Under the pieces are notes generated by a model. That model saw only the letters and a program-made list of their open reading frames with translations, was not told where the DNA came from and made no database searches. The position numbers were made by a program, and so were the translations under genes. A DNA stretch of 64,000 nt from RGIG5612 sp045601405 (lineage in GTDB: Bacteria; Bacillota; Clostridia; Lachnospirales; Lachnospiraceae). Positions 16,601 through 24,657 of the stretch are shown piece after piece (within the stretch, counting starts at the first letter, position 1; each line of letters opens with the position of its first letter). The stretch is from contig JAZRZO010000084.1 in assembly GCA_045601405.1 (NCBI GenBank), forward strand, positions 1 through 64,000, written 5' to 3'.

Positions 16601-17733
16601 CTGTGGGAGTCATATACAAGAGGGGGATCGGTACTGCATGGAATGCGGTGCTGAGATTCAGAAATCATTCGGAGGTGTGAAAAAAAGCTATAACGCTGTG
16701 GGTAAACCGGGAAAGCGTCTTAAATGGATAATCCCTCTGGCAGCAGTATTGATAGTTGTGATAATTGTCATTTTCGCCGCAACCGGAAGCAAGGGATATA
16801 AAGGAAGCAAGAGATATAAGAAACCGATAGACTTGTACTTTAAGGCAATAGAAACCCAAGATATAAAATACCTCTATAAGGTATATCCGAAATATTGGCA
16901 GGATGGGTATATAGACATATTTGGAGAAGAAGGGCTGGAGTGGGCATTTGAGGATGATATTGAATATGTACTGGATGAGTTTGGCTGTGGAGATAAAGTC
17001 AAGATCATATCTGTTATTAGCAAAGTAAAAAAGGTTAGCAGGAGTGAATTAGACAATCTTTATTTGTATGGTTTTTTATTAGAGGAGTATTACGGCAGAG
17101 ATTATATAGATAAACTAATAAAAGAAGCCGTTACGGTGGACGTATCTTATATAGTGATCGGTTCAGAAGGTATTGGAAGCTGTAAGGAAGCATGGCTTGT
17201 AGTTAAGGAGAAGGGTGATTGGAAGATTAACAGGCTCGGAGTAACAATAGTCACAGACTCCTTATACTACAGTTTCACAAAAACAAAATGGTGGATTGTC
17301 ATTATATATTTCGTTGTACTATGTGTAATCGCCCTTATTGTGGTTGGTATAGTTAGGTGGAAAAGGAAGAAACGGGCTGCAAAAGAACAGGCGAGGCTTG
17401 AAGCAGAACAGGCAATGAAGGAACAGGAACAGAATGCAGATGAATCCGTAGAGCGGGAAAATTCTGGTAATAGATCTCAATGGGACTGTGACGAAGAGCC
17501 TGAAGAGGAAGAACCTGAGGAGAGTGAAAATGTTTTGCCATAACTGTGGGAGTTATATACAAGAGGGGGATCGGTACTGCATGGAATGCGGCGCTGAGGT
17601 TCAGAATTCATCCGGAGGAATGAAAAAAAGCTATAGCGCTGCGGGTAAACCGGGAAAGCGTCTTAAATGGATAATCCCTCTGGCAGCAGTATTGATAGTT
17701 GTGATAATTGTCATTTTCGCCGCAACCGGAAGT
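16431..17733 (+). repeat. Tandem duplication: about 360-base near-identical units 943 bases apart
   Basis: 16431-16790 and 17374-17733 are nearly identical. Each unit encodes the acidic/coiled tail of one protein and the zinc ribbon plus membrane helix of the next, so the unit spans a gene junction. Weaker similarity continues into the extracellular domains. This fits unequal crossing-over duplicating one gene module. Confidence 0.85.
16581..17543 (+). CDS. Zinc-ribbon membrane protein with NTF2-like extracellular domain (paralog A)
   Basis: 320 residues from GTG 16581; TTG 16572 with AGGAGG six bases upstream is a real alternative. Cytosolic zinc ribbon (CRNC...CMEC, residues 5-23), basic linker, membrane helix (about 46-68), an extracellular domain (about 75-220) with the pattern YFKAIETQDIKYLYK...VKEKGDWKI typical of DUF4878/NTF2-like folds, a second membrane helix (about 228-258), and a coiled acidic tail back in the cytosol. 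Both ends are therefore inside. Paralogous to the next gene. Ligand unknown. Confidence 0.7.
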   Translation: MKTFCRNCGSHIQEGDRYCMECGAEIQKSFGGVKKSYNAVGKPGKRLKWIIPLAAVLIVVIIVIFAATGSKGYKGSKRYKKPIDLYFKAIETQDIKYLYKVYPKYWQDGYIDIFGEEGLEWAFEDDIEYVLDEFGCGDKVKIISVISKVKKVSRSELDNLYLYGFLLEEYYGRDYIDKLIKEAVTVDVSYIVIGSEGIGSCKEAWLVVKEKGDWKINRLGVTIVTDSLYYSFTKTKWWIVIIYFVVLCVIALIVVGIVRWKRKKRAAKEQARLEAEQAMKEQEQNADESVERENSGNRSQWDCDEEPEEEEPEESENVLP

Positions 17734-18207
17734 AATGGATATAAGAAACCGATAGACTCGTACTTTAAGGCAATTGAAACCCAAAATATAAAATACCTTT
17801 ATAAGGCATACGCGCAATATTGGCAGAATGAGTATGTAGGTTTTACAGGAGGAGAAGGATTCCTGGAGGAGTGCTTTGAAGAAGATATTGAAGATGAACT
17901 GCATGAGTATGGATGTGGAGATAAAGTCAAGATCAAATATACTATTAACAGAGTAAGAAAGGCTAACAGAAGTGAATTAGAAGAGGTAAAGGACGATCTT
18001 TATTCATTTGATCACGAAGAGTTTGATTACGACAGAGATAATGTAGATAAAATAATAAAAGCGGCCGTTACGGTGGATGTAGCTTATACAGTAACCGGTC
18101 CGGAAGATATTGAAAGCTATACGATAACATGGCTTGTAGTGAAGGAGAAGGGTGATTGGAGGATTCACAGGGGAGGATATATGGATAATTCTTTTTTTGA
18201 ACTTTAA
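17530..18207 (+). CDS. Zinc-ribbon membrane protein with NTF2-like extracellular domain (paralog B)
   Basis: 225 residues from ATG 17530, behind GAGGAG; GTG 17524 is two codons earlier. Zinc ribbon CHNC...CMEC, one membrane helix (about 45-67), then the same NTF2-like domain as paralog A (YFKAIETQNIKYLYK...VKEKGDWRI). It stops after that domain, without the second helix and tail. It overlaps the end of paralog A by about 14 bases. Same role inferred as paralog A, but with only an N-terminal cytosolic part. Confidence 0.7.
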   Translation: MFCHNCGSYIQEGDRYCMECGAEVQNSSGGMKKSYSAAGKPGKRLKWIIPLAAVLIVVIIVIFAATGSNGYKKPIDSYFKAIETQNIKYLYKAYAQYWQNEYVGFTGGEGFLEECFEEDIEDELHEYGCGDKVKIKYTINRVRKANRSELEEVKDDLYSFDHEEFDYDRDNVDKIIKAAVTVDVAYTVTGPEDIESYTITWLVVKEKGDWRIHRGGYMDNSFFEL

Positions 18208-18252
18208 TAAAATAGGAATAAACAAATAATTTAAAAGAAAGAGGGATGTTAT

Positions 18253-19041
18253 ATGTATTGTCCAAATTGCGGAGATTTAATAAGAGACGGGGCAAGCTTT
18301 TGTCCGGACTGCGGTATCAAAATAGAGTATTATCCTGAAGATGACAGGTCGGATCTATTCGATAGTCCGCCGGAAGATGAAATGGAATACGATCATCCGC
18401 GAGGCGGGTTTTCAGGTGGTAGTAAAGAATACTATGATCCCATACCTGTTAAAAAAGGTGACACCAGGTGGCCGGCAAGAATCGGGGTAATGGGGATATT
18501 CTACTTTATCTTCTATCTTTTCTGGGTAGTAGCTAAAGTTTTATACATTTATATTTTTACTGAGGGGACTCTGTTAAGCATACAGGCAGCGGATGTTTTT
18601 TGCCCGATCTTAGTGAGTCTGGTACCTTTGGTTTACTTTTTGCATACAAAAAAACTGGCTTTCCTGACCGCCATCCCTATGGTTGCAATTACAGTATTTG
18701 AGATTGTTAATTCCTTGAATACATTAATGCCTATGACGCCTACCAATTTTGGATTAGCTGTGTTCCCGGCTTTTTTCTCTATAGTCTTCGTAATACTGTA
18801 TATTGTCCAAATGATCGTAAGGCCGTATAGTTCAGCATTAAGTGTTATTTACCTGATCGTTTCTATAGTCGGCAGAGTTATAACAGGAATATTCCTTGTA
18901 GTTGTACTAATTGAAGCCATAGCAGCAACAGATAATTATAGTATTGTATATTCAATTGCACAAACATTTTATTATATCGCTTCGGTTTTCGCTATGATTG
19001 GGTATACCATGGCGATGTTTAACGCAAGAAAATCTGAATGA
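18253..19041 (+). CDS. Zinc-ribbon polytopic membrane protein
   Basis: 262 residues. N-terminal zinc ribbon (CPNC...CPDC, residues 3-21), an acidic/Gly-rich linker, then about six membrane helices from residue 77 to the end. No transporter signature was recognised. The zinc ribbon and linker are cytosolic. Ribosome site AAAGAGGGATG upstream of ATG 18253. A member of the same island; function unknown. Confidence 0.65.
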   Translation: MYCPNCGDLIRDGASFCPDCGIKIEYYPEDDRSDLFDSPPEDEMEYDHPRGGFSGGSKEYYDPIPVKKGDTRWPARIGVMGIFYFIFYLFWVVAKVLYIYIFTEGTLLSIQAADVFCPILVSLVPLVYFLHTKKLAFLTAIPMVAITVFEIVNSLNTLMPMTPTNFGLAVFPAFFSIVFVILYIVQMIVRPYSSALSVIYLIVSIVGRVITGIFLVVVLIEAIAATDNYSIVYSIAQTFYYIASVFAMIGYTMAMFNARKSE

Positions 19042-19109
19042 GTAATTCAGGAATAATGCGAAGGGGAATTATTGTGATTTATGTAAAATATTAAATGTGG
19101 GGGAGTAGT

Positions 19110-19562
19110 ATGGCTGTTTTTGAAGATTTTAAAACTAAAATAACAAAAGGAGGCAGGGCTGCCATTCAGAGGACAAAAGAACTGACGGAAACGGCAAGGA
19201 TCAATTCAGCGATATCCGAAACAAGAAGACAGGTAAATAATCTGTATAAACTTATAGGTCAGGAAATATATGCCACCTATCAGAATGATCCTTTTCCGGC
19301 GGTAGCGGAACAGATAAGAAATATAACAGAGCTGAATAAGTTGATTGCGGAATACCAGGAACAGATAAGGCAGATCAATGCTGTTGTTATCTGCCCTCAG
19401 TGTAACACCAAGTCAAAACCGGATGTGACATTCTGCACGGAATGCGGGTACAAACTCTCACAGGTTTCGGTAATACAGGCAGCAGATTTTTGTACAGGAT
19501 GCGGAGCGCCTGTAAGCGCGGATATGAATTTTTGCAGCATTTGTAGAAAAAAGCTTCGTTAA
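19110..19562 (+). CDS. Soluble coiled-coil protein with two C-terminal zinc ribbons
   Basis: 150 residues from ATG 19110, chosen over 19095 because GGGGGAG lies upstream. Amphipathic/coiled-coil N-terminal half (about 5-90: TKELTETARINSAISETRRQ...NKLIAEYQEQIRQI), then two zinc ribbons (CPQC...CTEC and CTGC...CSIC). No membrane helix. This layout is common in small Clostridia proteins of unknown role. Possible cytosolic adaptor for the membrane zinc-ribbon partners (inference). Confidence 0.65.
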   Translation: MAVFEDFKTKITKGGRAAIQRTKELTETARINSAISETRRQVNNLYKLIGQEIYATYQNDPFPAVAEQIRNITELNKLIAEYQEQIRQINAVVICPQCNTKSKPDVTFCTECGYKLSQVSVIQAADFCTGCGAPVSADMNFCSICRKKLR

Positions 19563-19626
19563 TCATTAGAGAATATTGAAGGACAGTATTCCCGGAATAT
19601 ATAAGATTGGGAAAAGGAGATATCAG

Positions 19627-20442
19627 GTGTTTTGCAAAAAGTGTGGGAGAAAGATAAAACCGGAAAGTAGAAAGTGTCCATATTGTAATGAGGCACAGGT
19701 TACCCTTGTTGAATCTAAATTCTTTGATGGAACAGATGAGGTTTTTTATAAATCGTGGACCGGGGATGGTCAGCCGGTAGAAGCCGGAAGGAACTACGAT
19801 CATTCGAGGACGGAAGCGGATAGGGAAAAGAACAGAAGAATACAAAAAGAAATTGAGTCATTACAGCAACAAAATGAGACTATTCTGAAAAATCTCTTTA
19901 AACAAAAAAAGAGATCAGTAATAACAATGGCAGTAGCTTTGTTTGCTTTACTCATTGCAATTGTATTAGGAGTTATATCTGTTGTAAAAGTAAATAATAT
20001 ACAGAGAATGATCGCTGAGGAGCAAATGCAGACGACAGATCATGAGGAGATAGAACAGCAGATACAGGAACAAAATGCAACTGATTCTTTTATCAATGAC
20101 AGCGGAGACTTGTCTATGGATATTGCCGGAACATGGGTCGATAGACAAAATCCTGATAACACAATCGATTTTTGTCCAGATTGCACGTGCACATATCGTA
20201 GTAAGCAATATGGAACATCGAAAGGCGAATATAAGGTTGAGAAAGATAAACAGATCAAAATTAAATTGTATAACCATCAGAAGGAATATTCCGGGAAAAT
20301 AAGAGACGAGAAAATGGAAATTGACGGCAAAATATATGAAAGAAGAGCTAATAATGATCCATCGGCTCAGAAACCGGATAATGACGGGTCAGATAATAAA
20401 GAAGAAGATTGGCAAGATAGCGGAAATCAGCCTGTGGGGTGA
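19627..20442 (+). CDS. Zinc-ribbon single-pass membrane protein with extracellular beta domain
   Basis: 271 residues from GTG 19627 behind AAGGAG. The frame is open upstream to 19576 but without a ribosome site. Zinc ribbon (CKKC...CPYC, residues 3-20), a charged region with a coiled coil (about 60-95), one membrane helix (about 100-122), then an extracellular lipocalin-like strand region (about 165-235: AGTWVD...KGEYKVEKDKQIKIKL) and an acidic Asn/Asp-rich end. The GTW...G...Y pattern resembles small extracytoplasmic beta-barrel domains of Firmicutes lipoproteins. Function unknown. Confidence 0.65.
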   Translation: MFCKKCGRKIKPESRKCPYCNEAQVTLVESKFFDGTDEVFYKSWTGDGQPVEAGRNYDHSRTEADREKNRRIQKEIESLQQQNETILKNLFKQKKRSVITMAVALFALLIAIVLGVISVVKVNNIQRMIAEEQMQTTDHEEIEQQIQEQNATDSFINDSGDLSMDIAGTWVDRQNPDNTIDFCPDCTCTYRSKQYGTSKGEYKVEKDKQIKIKLYNHQKEYSGKIRDEKMEIDGKIYERRANNDPSAQKPDNDGSDNKEEDWQDSGNQPVG

Positions 20443-20490
20443 TAGCTGTTTTCGATATATCGTGATAATCGGACAGAGAGAGAAATAACA

Positions 20491-21429
20491 GTGAGTTTAA
20501 AAGAAAAAGTTGATTTTTATTCAATTATTTCCGGTGAACGTATTACCGGAAAGGGTGAGGATAATTATTTATTAGACAGAAGTGAAGAAGGCCGCGTGTT
20601 TTTAGGAGTATTTGATGGATGTGGTGGAAGTGGTTCCAGATGTTATCAGGAATTTGGCGGAAAAACGGGTGCATATATAGCATCAAGAGTTGCGGCACTT
20701 GCGGCGTGGAAATGGCTTAAGGAAAACAAAAGCGCTGACCGGGGTTCATTGGAAATGCAAATAAAAAAAGCACTTAACACCTGCAATGAGCGCGTGTCAT
20801 CGGACAATGTACTGAGAGGAAATATAATCAGGGATTTTCCAACAACCATGTCGGCAATGATAATAGCAGAGGACGGTTCATCGCCTAAACAGCTAAAAAT
20901 GACATTGTTTAATGCGGGTGATTCAAGATGCTATGGGCTATTTCCTGAAGGGCTTATACAGCTGACAAAAGATGATCTTAAGGAACAGGACGCATTGCAA
21001 TCCATATATGATTCAGCCCCTATGGAGAACATGCTTTATGCATCGGATGGCTGCAGTCTGTCGGTTAGAAGCCTCCGTATGGAATCGCGCGGGATTATAT
21101 TTGCAGCCACGGACGGCTGTTTTGACTATTTTACCTCCCCTATGGCATTTGAGAAAATGCTGCTGAAAACATTGGAAAAATCCGGAAGCATAAGTGAATG
21201 GGAAGCTGGTATCACTGAGGCCATAGAGAAGGTCGCGGGGGATGACTATACATTGGTAATGATGTCTGTTGGGTATGGCTCATTACAAAGGATAAAAGCA
21301 AGTTTTGAAAAAAGAAGGATATTACTGGAGACGAATTATCCGGAAACAACTGATTTTGGTCAGCTGATAAGTCAGTGGAAAACCTACAGAAAGGGGTATG
21401 AGATAGTGAAAAATGGATATGACAGTTAA
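20491..21429 (+). CDS. PP2C-family serine/threonine phosphatase
   Basis: 312 residues, GTG start. The PP2C metal-binding pattern is present: D42-G-x-G-G (VFDGCGGSG), NAGDSR, TDGCFDY (Asp208) and GDDYTLV (Asp251-252). Cytosolic, no membrane helix. The C-terminal 55 residues extend beyond the phosphatase core. It removes phosphate from Ser/Thr, most plausibly from targets of the adjacent kinase. Its 3' end overlaps the kinase start by 17 bases. With the kinase and the VWA gene it forms a triad like TerY-P (VWA, PP2C, kinase). Confidence 0.9.
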   Translation: MSLKEKVDFYSIISGERITGKGEDNYLLDRSEEGRVFLGVFDGCGGSGSRCYQEFGGKTGAYIASRVAALAAWKWLKENKSADRGSLEMQIKKALNTCNERVSSDNVLRGNIIRDFPTTMSAMIIAEDGSSPKQLKMTLFNAGDSRCYGLFPEGLIQLTKDDLKEQDALQSIYDSAPMENMLYASDGCSLSVRSLRMESRGIIFAATDGCFDYFTSPMAFEKMLLKTLEKSGSISEWEAGITEAIEKVAGDDYTLVMMSVGYGSLQRIKASFEKRRILLETNYPETTDFGQLISQWKTYRKGYEIVKNGYDS

Positions 21430-22525
21430 CGGATATATCCTGGAAAGGCCCCTTAGTACAAACAATGCCGGTAATTGCAAGTGGGGATTTGCTGAAAAAA
21501 ATGACAGGAGATTTTTTATTAAAGAATTTCTTGATCCTGTATATCCTGCGGTAACTGAGGGCTTGTCGGAAGATATTGTAGAACGCAAGAGAGAAATATG
21601 CCGGGAATATGAGGCTCGACGGGCAGAACTGTATAAAGATATAAATGAAAGCTCACATGGTGGACTGCAACATATAGAAGAGTTCTTTCGCTACGGAAGT
21701 CATTACTATATTATTATGGATTCAATACAGGAGATCACTAAAGAAGAATTGCCGAGAACTCCTTTTACAGACCATGACAAAGTAAGGATTGGAAATGTTC
21801 TGATCCACAATCTGGCGCGCCTTCATCAAAGAGGAATTATTCACGGAGATATAAAGGTTGACAATATATTATTTTACAAACTTAAAAGCGGAATGGGTTT
21901 TTCAGCTAAAGTCGTCGATTTTGATGATGCTTTCAGGATAGAAAATGCACCGGAGAACATAGAAGATATTCATGGAGACCAGGTGTATATGGCGCCGGAA
22001 ACATATAGATTTATGCTGGGAACAGAAAAAAAGCTTTCGCCTGCTATAGATACCTTTGCATTGGGGCTTGTTTTGTATCAGTTGATGATGAAAATGAAGC
22101 TTCCGGGTTTTGACAAAAAACGATATACCTATCCTTTTGAAGCACTGGTGAATAATGAAGGTCTGGAATTGAAAACGGAAGGAATGCCAAAACCATTTGA
22201 TGCCATTATCCCGAAAATGCTGATAGCAGATCCTATGAAGAGGATATCGTTGGCGGATGCAGATGCGATCATAAAAGGCGAAGATAACCTTACCAAGATG
22301 GAGAAGGAGATAAAACAGACAAAAAAAGATGCAGGAGTGCATGATGGAGATAAAAAATCCGTAAAAAGTGAAAGAGAGATTTCGGAGAAATCGACTCGGG
22401 AAGTAAGAGGGCTTGTTATAGGAACCGGTTTTGAAAAAATATTCGGTGAGGCAGCAGAAGAAAGTATGGAAATGGGAAAAACAGAAGCAGATGCCACATA
22501 CTTTTCAAAGCCGGATGATATATAG
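21413..22525 (+). CDS. Soluble serine/threonine protein kinase
   Basis: 370 residues. Kinase landmarks: Lys37 in FFIKEF, catalytic loop HGDIKVDN (144-151), metal site DFDD (169-172, in place of DFG), MAPE, and a DPMKRISL end of the C-lobe. There is no glycine-rich loop of standard form and no RD arginine (HGD instead of HRD), so activation-loop phosphorylation may not be needed. No membrane helix and no PASTA repeats, so it is unlike PrkC/Stk1. The C-terminal 100 residues are charged and Thr/Ser-rich. Overlapping PP2C upstream and VWA downstream argue for one signalling unit. Confidence 0.88.
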   Translation: MDMTVNGYILERPLSTNNAGNCKWGFAEKNDRRFFIKEFLDPVYPAVTEGLSEDIVERKREICREYEARRAELYKDINESSHGGLQHIEEFFRYGSHYYIIMDSIQEITKEELPRTPFTDHDKVRIGNVLIHNLARLHQRGIIHGDIKVDNILFYKLKSGMGFSAKVVDFDDAFRIENAPENIEDIHGDQVYMAPETYRFMLGTEKKLSPAIDTFALGLVLYQLMMKMKLPGFDKKRYTYPFEALVNNEGLELKTEGMPKPFDAIIPKMLIADPMKRISLADADAIIKGEDNLTKMEKEIKQTKKDAGVHDGDKKSVKSEREISEKSTREVRGLVIGTGFEKIFGEAAEESMEMGKTEADATYFSKPDDI

Positions 22526-22561
22526 GCACACATATTAATGCCAAAAAGGGAGGATAAAAGA

Positions 22562-23242
22562 ATGATTGGGATGGAGTATAACGTTGATATGGTTTTTTGC
22601 ATTGATGCGACATCAAGCATGACGCCCGTTATTGATACTGTAAAGAAGAATGTATTAAATCTTTACGGCGATCTTATGGGTGTAATGGAGGAGAAACAAA
22701 AAAGAATCCATCAGCTTAGAGTAAGAGTGATAATCTTCAGAGATTATTTAGCTGACGGAGATAAAGCAATGCTTACTTCGCGATTTTTTGTTTTGCCGGA
22801 AGAATCAAGGGAATTTGCAAAAGCGATAAAGAGCATACGTGTTGAAGGGGGTGGAGACGCACCTGAGGATGGTCTGGAAGCACTTGCATATGCGATAAAA
22901 TCAGATTGGAGTAATGAAGGGAATATAAACCGCAATGTTATATGTCTTTGGACCGATGCCTCTACTCATGAAATAGGATTTGGGGCAGCAGCAAAAAACT
23001 ATCCGGAGGGAATGCCCAAAGATTTTTCGGAATTGACAGAGTGGTGGGGGGATCAGCAGATTGAATCACAATATATCTCTAACCGGGCAAAGAGACTGAT
23101 CTTGTTTGCCCCGGATCTTCCTTACTGGCAAAACATCGTTCATAGCTGGAATAACGTGATACATTATCCGTCGAGCGCCGGGAAGGGGTTGGAAGAGGTG
23201 ACATATTACAATATTCTTCAAGCCATAGCAGCAAGCGTGTAA
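22562..23242 (+). CDS. VWA-domain protein (TerY-like)
   Basis: 226 residues from ATG 22562 behind GGGAGG. A complete von Willebrand A fold: MIDAS motif DATSS (15-19), the Thr/Gly-Asp segment GGGDAPEDG, and LWTDAS. It has no signal or membrane helix, so it is cytosolic, as in TerY proteins. VWA domains bind partners through a divalent metal; in TerY-P systems they sit with a kinase and a PP2C phosphatase, exactly as here. A separate zinc-ribbon gene follows, while TerY proteins often carry a zinc ribbon fused at the C-terminus. Confidence 0.85.
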   Translation: MIGMEYNVDMVFCIDATSSMTPVIDTVKKNVLNLYGDLMGVMEEKQKRIHQLRVRVIIFRDYLADGDKAMLTSRFFVLPEESREFAKAIKSIRVEGGGDAPEDGLEALAYAIKSDWSNEGNINRNVICLWTDASTHEIGFGAAAKNYPEGMPKDFSELTEWWGDQQIESQYISNRAKRLILFAPDLPYWQNIVHSWNNVIHYPSSAGKGLEEVTYYNILQAIAASV

Positions 23243-23255
23243 TAGGAAATTATCG

Positions 23256-23672
23256 ATGGAGCTAAGTGGCAGTTTCTTAATGGTAATCATAGTTGCTTTG
23301 TGTGTGGCTTTTGTTACTTTGGTAGCCATTGTCCTGTTCATGTCCTTTGGCAAAAAGAAAAAAAGAATAGTTAAAAGAAGCCGAACTCCCCTTACTGATG
23401 AAGAAGAACATAGTGACAGGGATGATAAAGATAAAGAAATAATAGCTGAAGAGGAAGAACGTAAGGGTAAAAAGGAAACAGGCCCCGAAATGATCGGCGG
23501 AGAGTGGGTGAAAAAGGGGAAATCAAAAAAATTGGAAGTCTCATATGAGCTTGTGGAAATATATCAATATAACAGTCCTGAAAATGTTATTGAATGTGAA
23601 TTTTGTGGATGTGAAGTATGTATTGGACAAAGCATCTGTCCGAGCTGTATGGAGGCACAAGAAGGGAGATAA
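23256..23672 (+). CDS. Single-pass membrane protein with C-terminal zinc ribbon
   Basis: 138 residues. N-terminal membrane helix (about 8-31) with very short outer end, a basic then highly acidic linker (about 33-80), and a C-terminal zinc ribbon (CEFCGCEVC...CPSC, 115-131) in the cytosol. It follows the VWA gene by 13 bases. It could supply a membrane-tethered zinc ribbon to the VWA partner (inference). Confidence 0.65.
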   Translation: MELSGSFLMVIIVALCVAFVTLVAIVLFMSFGKKKKRIVKRSRTPLTDEEEHSDRDDKDKEIIAEEEERKGKKETGPEMIGGEWVKKGKSKKLEVSYELVEIYQYNSPENVIECEFCGCEVCIGQSICPSCMEAQEGR

Positions 23673-23675
23673 TAA

Positions 23676-23963
23676 ATGGTTTGTTCGTGTGGAAAAGAAT
23701 TGTCGGAAAAGGCAAAGTTTTGTACGTCTTGCGGGAAAAAAGTTGTAAGGGGATATGCAGGAGGAGCTGCCCCGCGAAAAGAGTGCGGGAATTGCTGGAA
23801 CTGTAGAACCCCGCTTCTTTATCCGGGTAAATTTTGTGTTAAATGTGGGAGCGTTCAGAATGAAGTGAAGTATCCCCATACTGATCCTATTCTTAAAAAG
23901 ATAGACGACACCAGGAGCAGAGGTGAGGAAGAGGAGTATTTTGGAGAAATGCCGGATCTTTAA
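23676..23963 (+). CDS. Small double zinc-ribbon protein
   Basis: 95 residues. Two ribbons (CSC...CTSC at 3-19; CWNC...CVKC at about 40-57) and an acidic tail. No membrane helix; soluble. Ribosome site AAGGGAGA. It starts 3 bases after the preceding stop, within one operon. Probable protein-protein adaptor (inference). Confidence 0.65.
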   Translation: MVCSCGKELSEKAKFCTSCGKKVVRGYAGGAAPRKECGNCWNCRTPLLYPGKFCVKCGSVQNEVKYPHTDPILKKIDDTRSRGEEEEYFGEMPDL

Positions 23964-23986
23964 TTTTGTAGAAAGGAGAAGCTATT

Positions 23987-24601
23987 ATGGCGATCATAAA
24001 TTGTTCGGATTGCGGACGGGAAATATCCAGCACAGCAAATCGATGCCCTCACTGCGGAAAAGCCACAGCCTCTTATGAAGTGAATACCTCAAGGCTTGCA
24101 GTGATTTTAGGATCACTTCCATTTGATATTGGAGGTGCTGTTCTTCTGATCATCGGCTTGGTGAAATTATCGGAGGATGAATCAGAAGAGGCTCTTATAA
24201 TGTTAGTTTTGGGCGTTGTTATTCTATTGGTCAGTCTTATAGCTAATGTGTCTTTCATGAGCGGTATAAGAAAAAAAGAACAAGAATTGCAAATGAAGCA
24301 AATGCTTGCAGCTGAACAAAATGGTGATGCCGTAACCAGGATGAAAAGAAGGGGAGCAACAAAAAATGGAGCCGTGGTTTGTCCGATGTGTGGAACAAGT
24401 GTATACAGCGGAGATAAATGTTCGGCATGTGGATTTGATTTTCGAAAACTGCTTGAAATGGTTGAAAACAATCCGGAATATGAAGGTGATAAGGTTAGGA
24501 CCTATCCGAAACAGGACAGGAAGAAAGTGTGCTCGAAATGCGGCTATACGTTTAGAGAAGATTGCAACTTTTGCGAGAATTGCGGCAATAAGATACGTTA
24601 G
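23987..24601 (+). CDS. Membrane protein with three zinc ribbons
   Basis: 204 residues. Zinc ribbon (CSDC...CPHC, 6-25), two membrane helices (about 38-58 and 67-92), a coiled stretch, then two more ribbons (CPMC...CSAC at about 131-147; CSKC...CENC at about 181-199). With a helical hairpin, all three ribbons stay in the cytosol. Strong AAAGGAG upstream. It has the densest zinc-ribbon content in the island. Confidence 0.65.
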   Translation: MAIINCSDCGREISSTANRCPHCGKATASYEVNTSRLAVILGSLPFDIGGAVLLIIGLVKLSEDESEEALIMLVLGVVILLVSLIANVSFMSGIRKKEQELQMKQMLAAEQNGDAVTRMKRRGATKNGAVVCPMCGTSVYSGDKCSACGFDFRKLLEMVENNPEYEGDKVRTYPKQDRKKVCSKCGYTFREDCNFCENCGNKIR

Positions 24602-24657
24602 CCAAAAAACTGAAGACGAGGTGTGAAAAGCAGAAACTGCTTATCAGAGGTAGAACG

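Noticed and set aside
16431..17733. Direct repeats as a possible CRISPR or integration site
   Set aside because: Only two long units that are protein-coding; no short regularly spaced repeats and no integrase gene. They are a gene-module duplication.
20491..23242. A complete tellurium-resistance (Ter) operon
   Set aside because: Only the VWA/PP2C/kinase triad is present; no TerB, TerC, TerD/E/Z or ATP-grasp/HAD companions are seen nearby.
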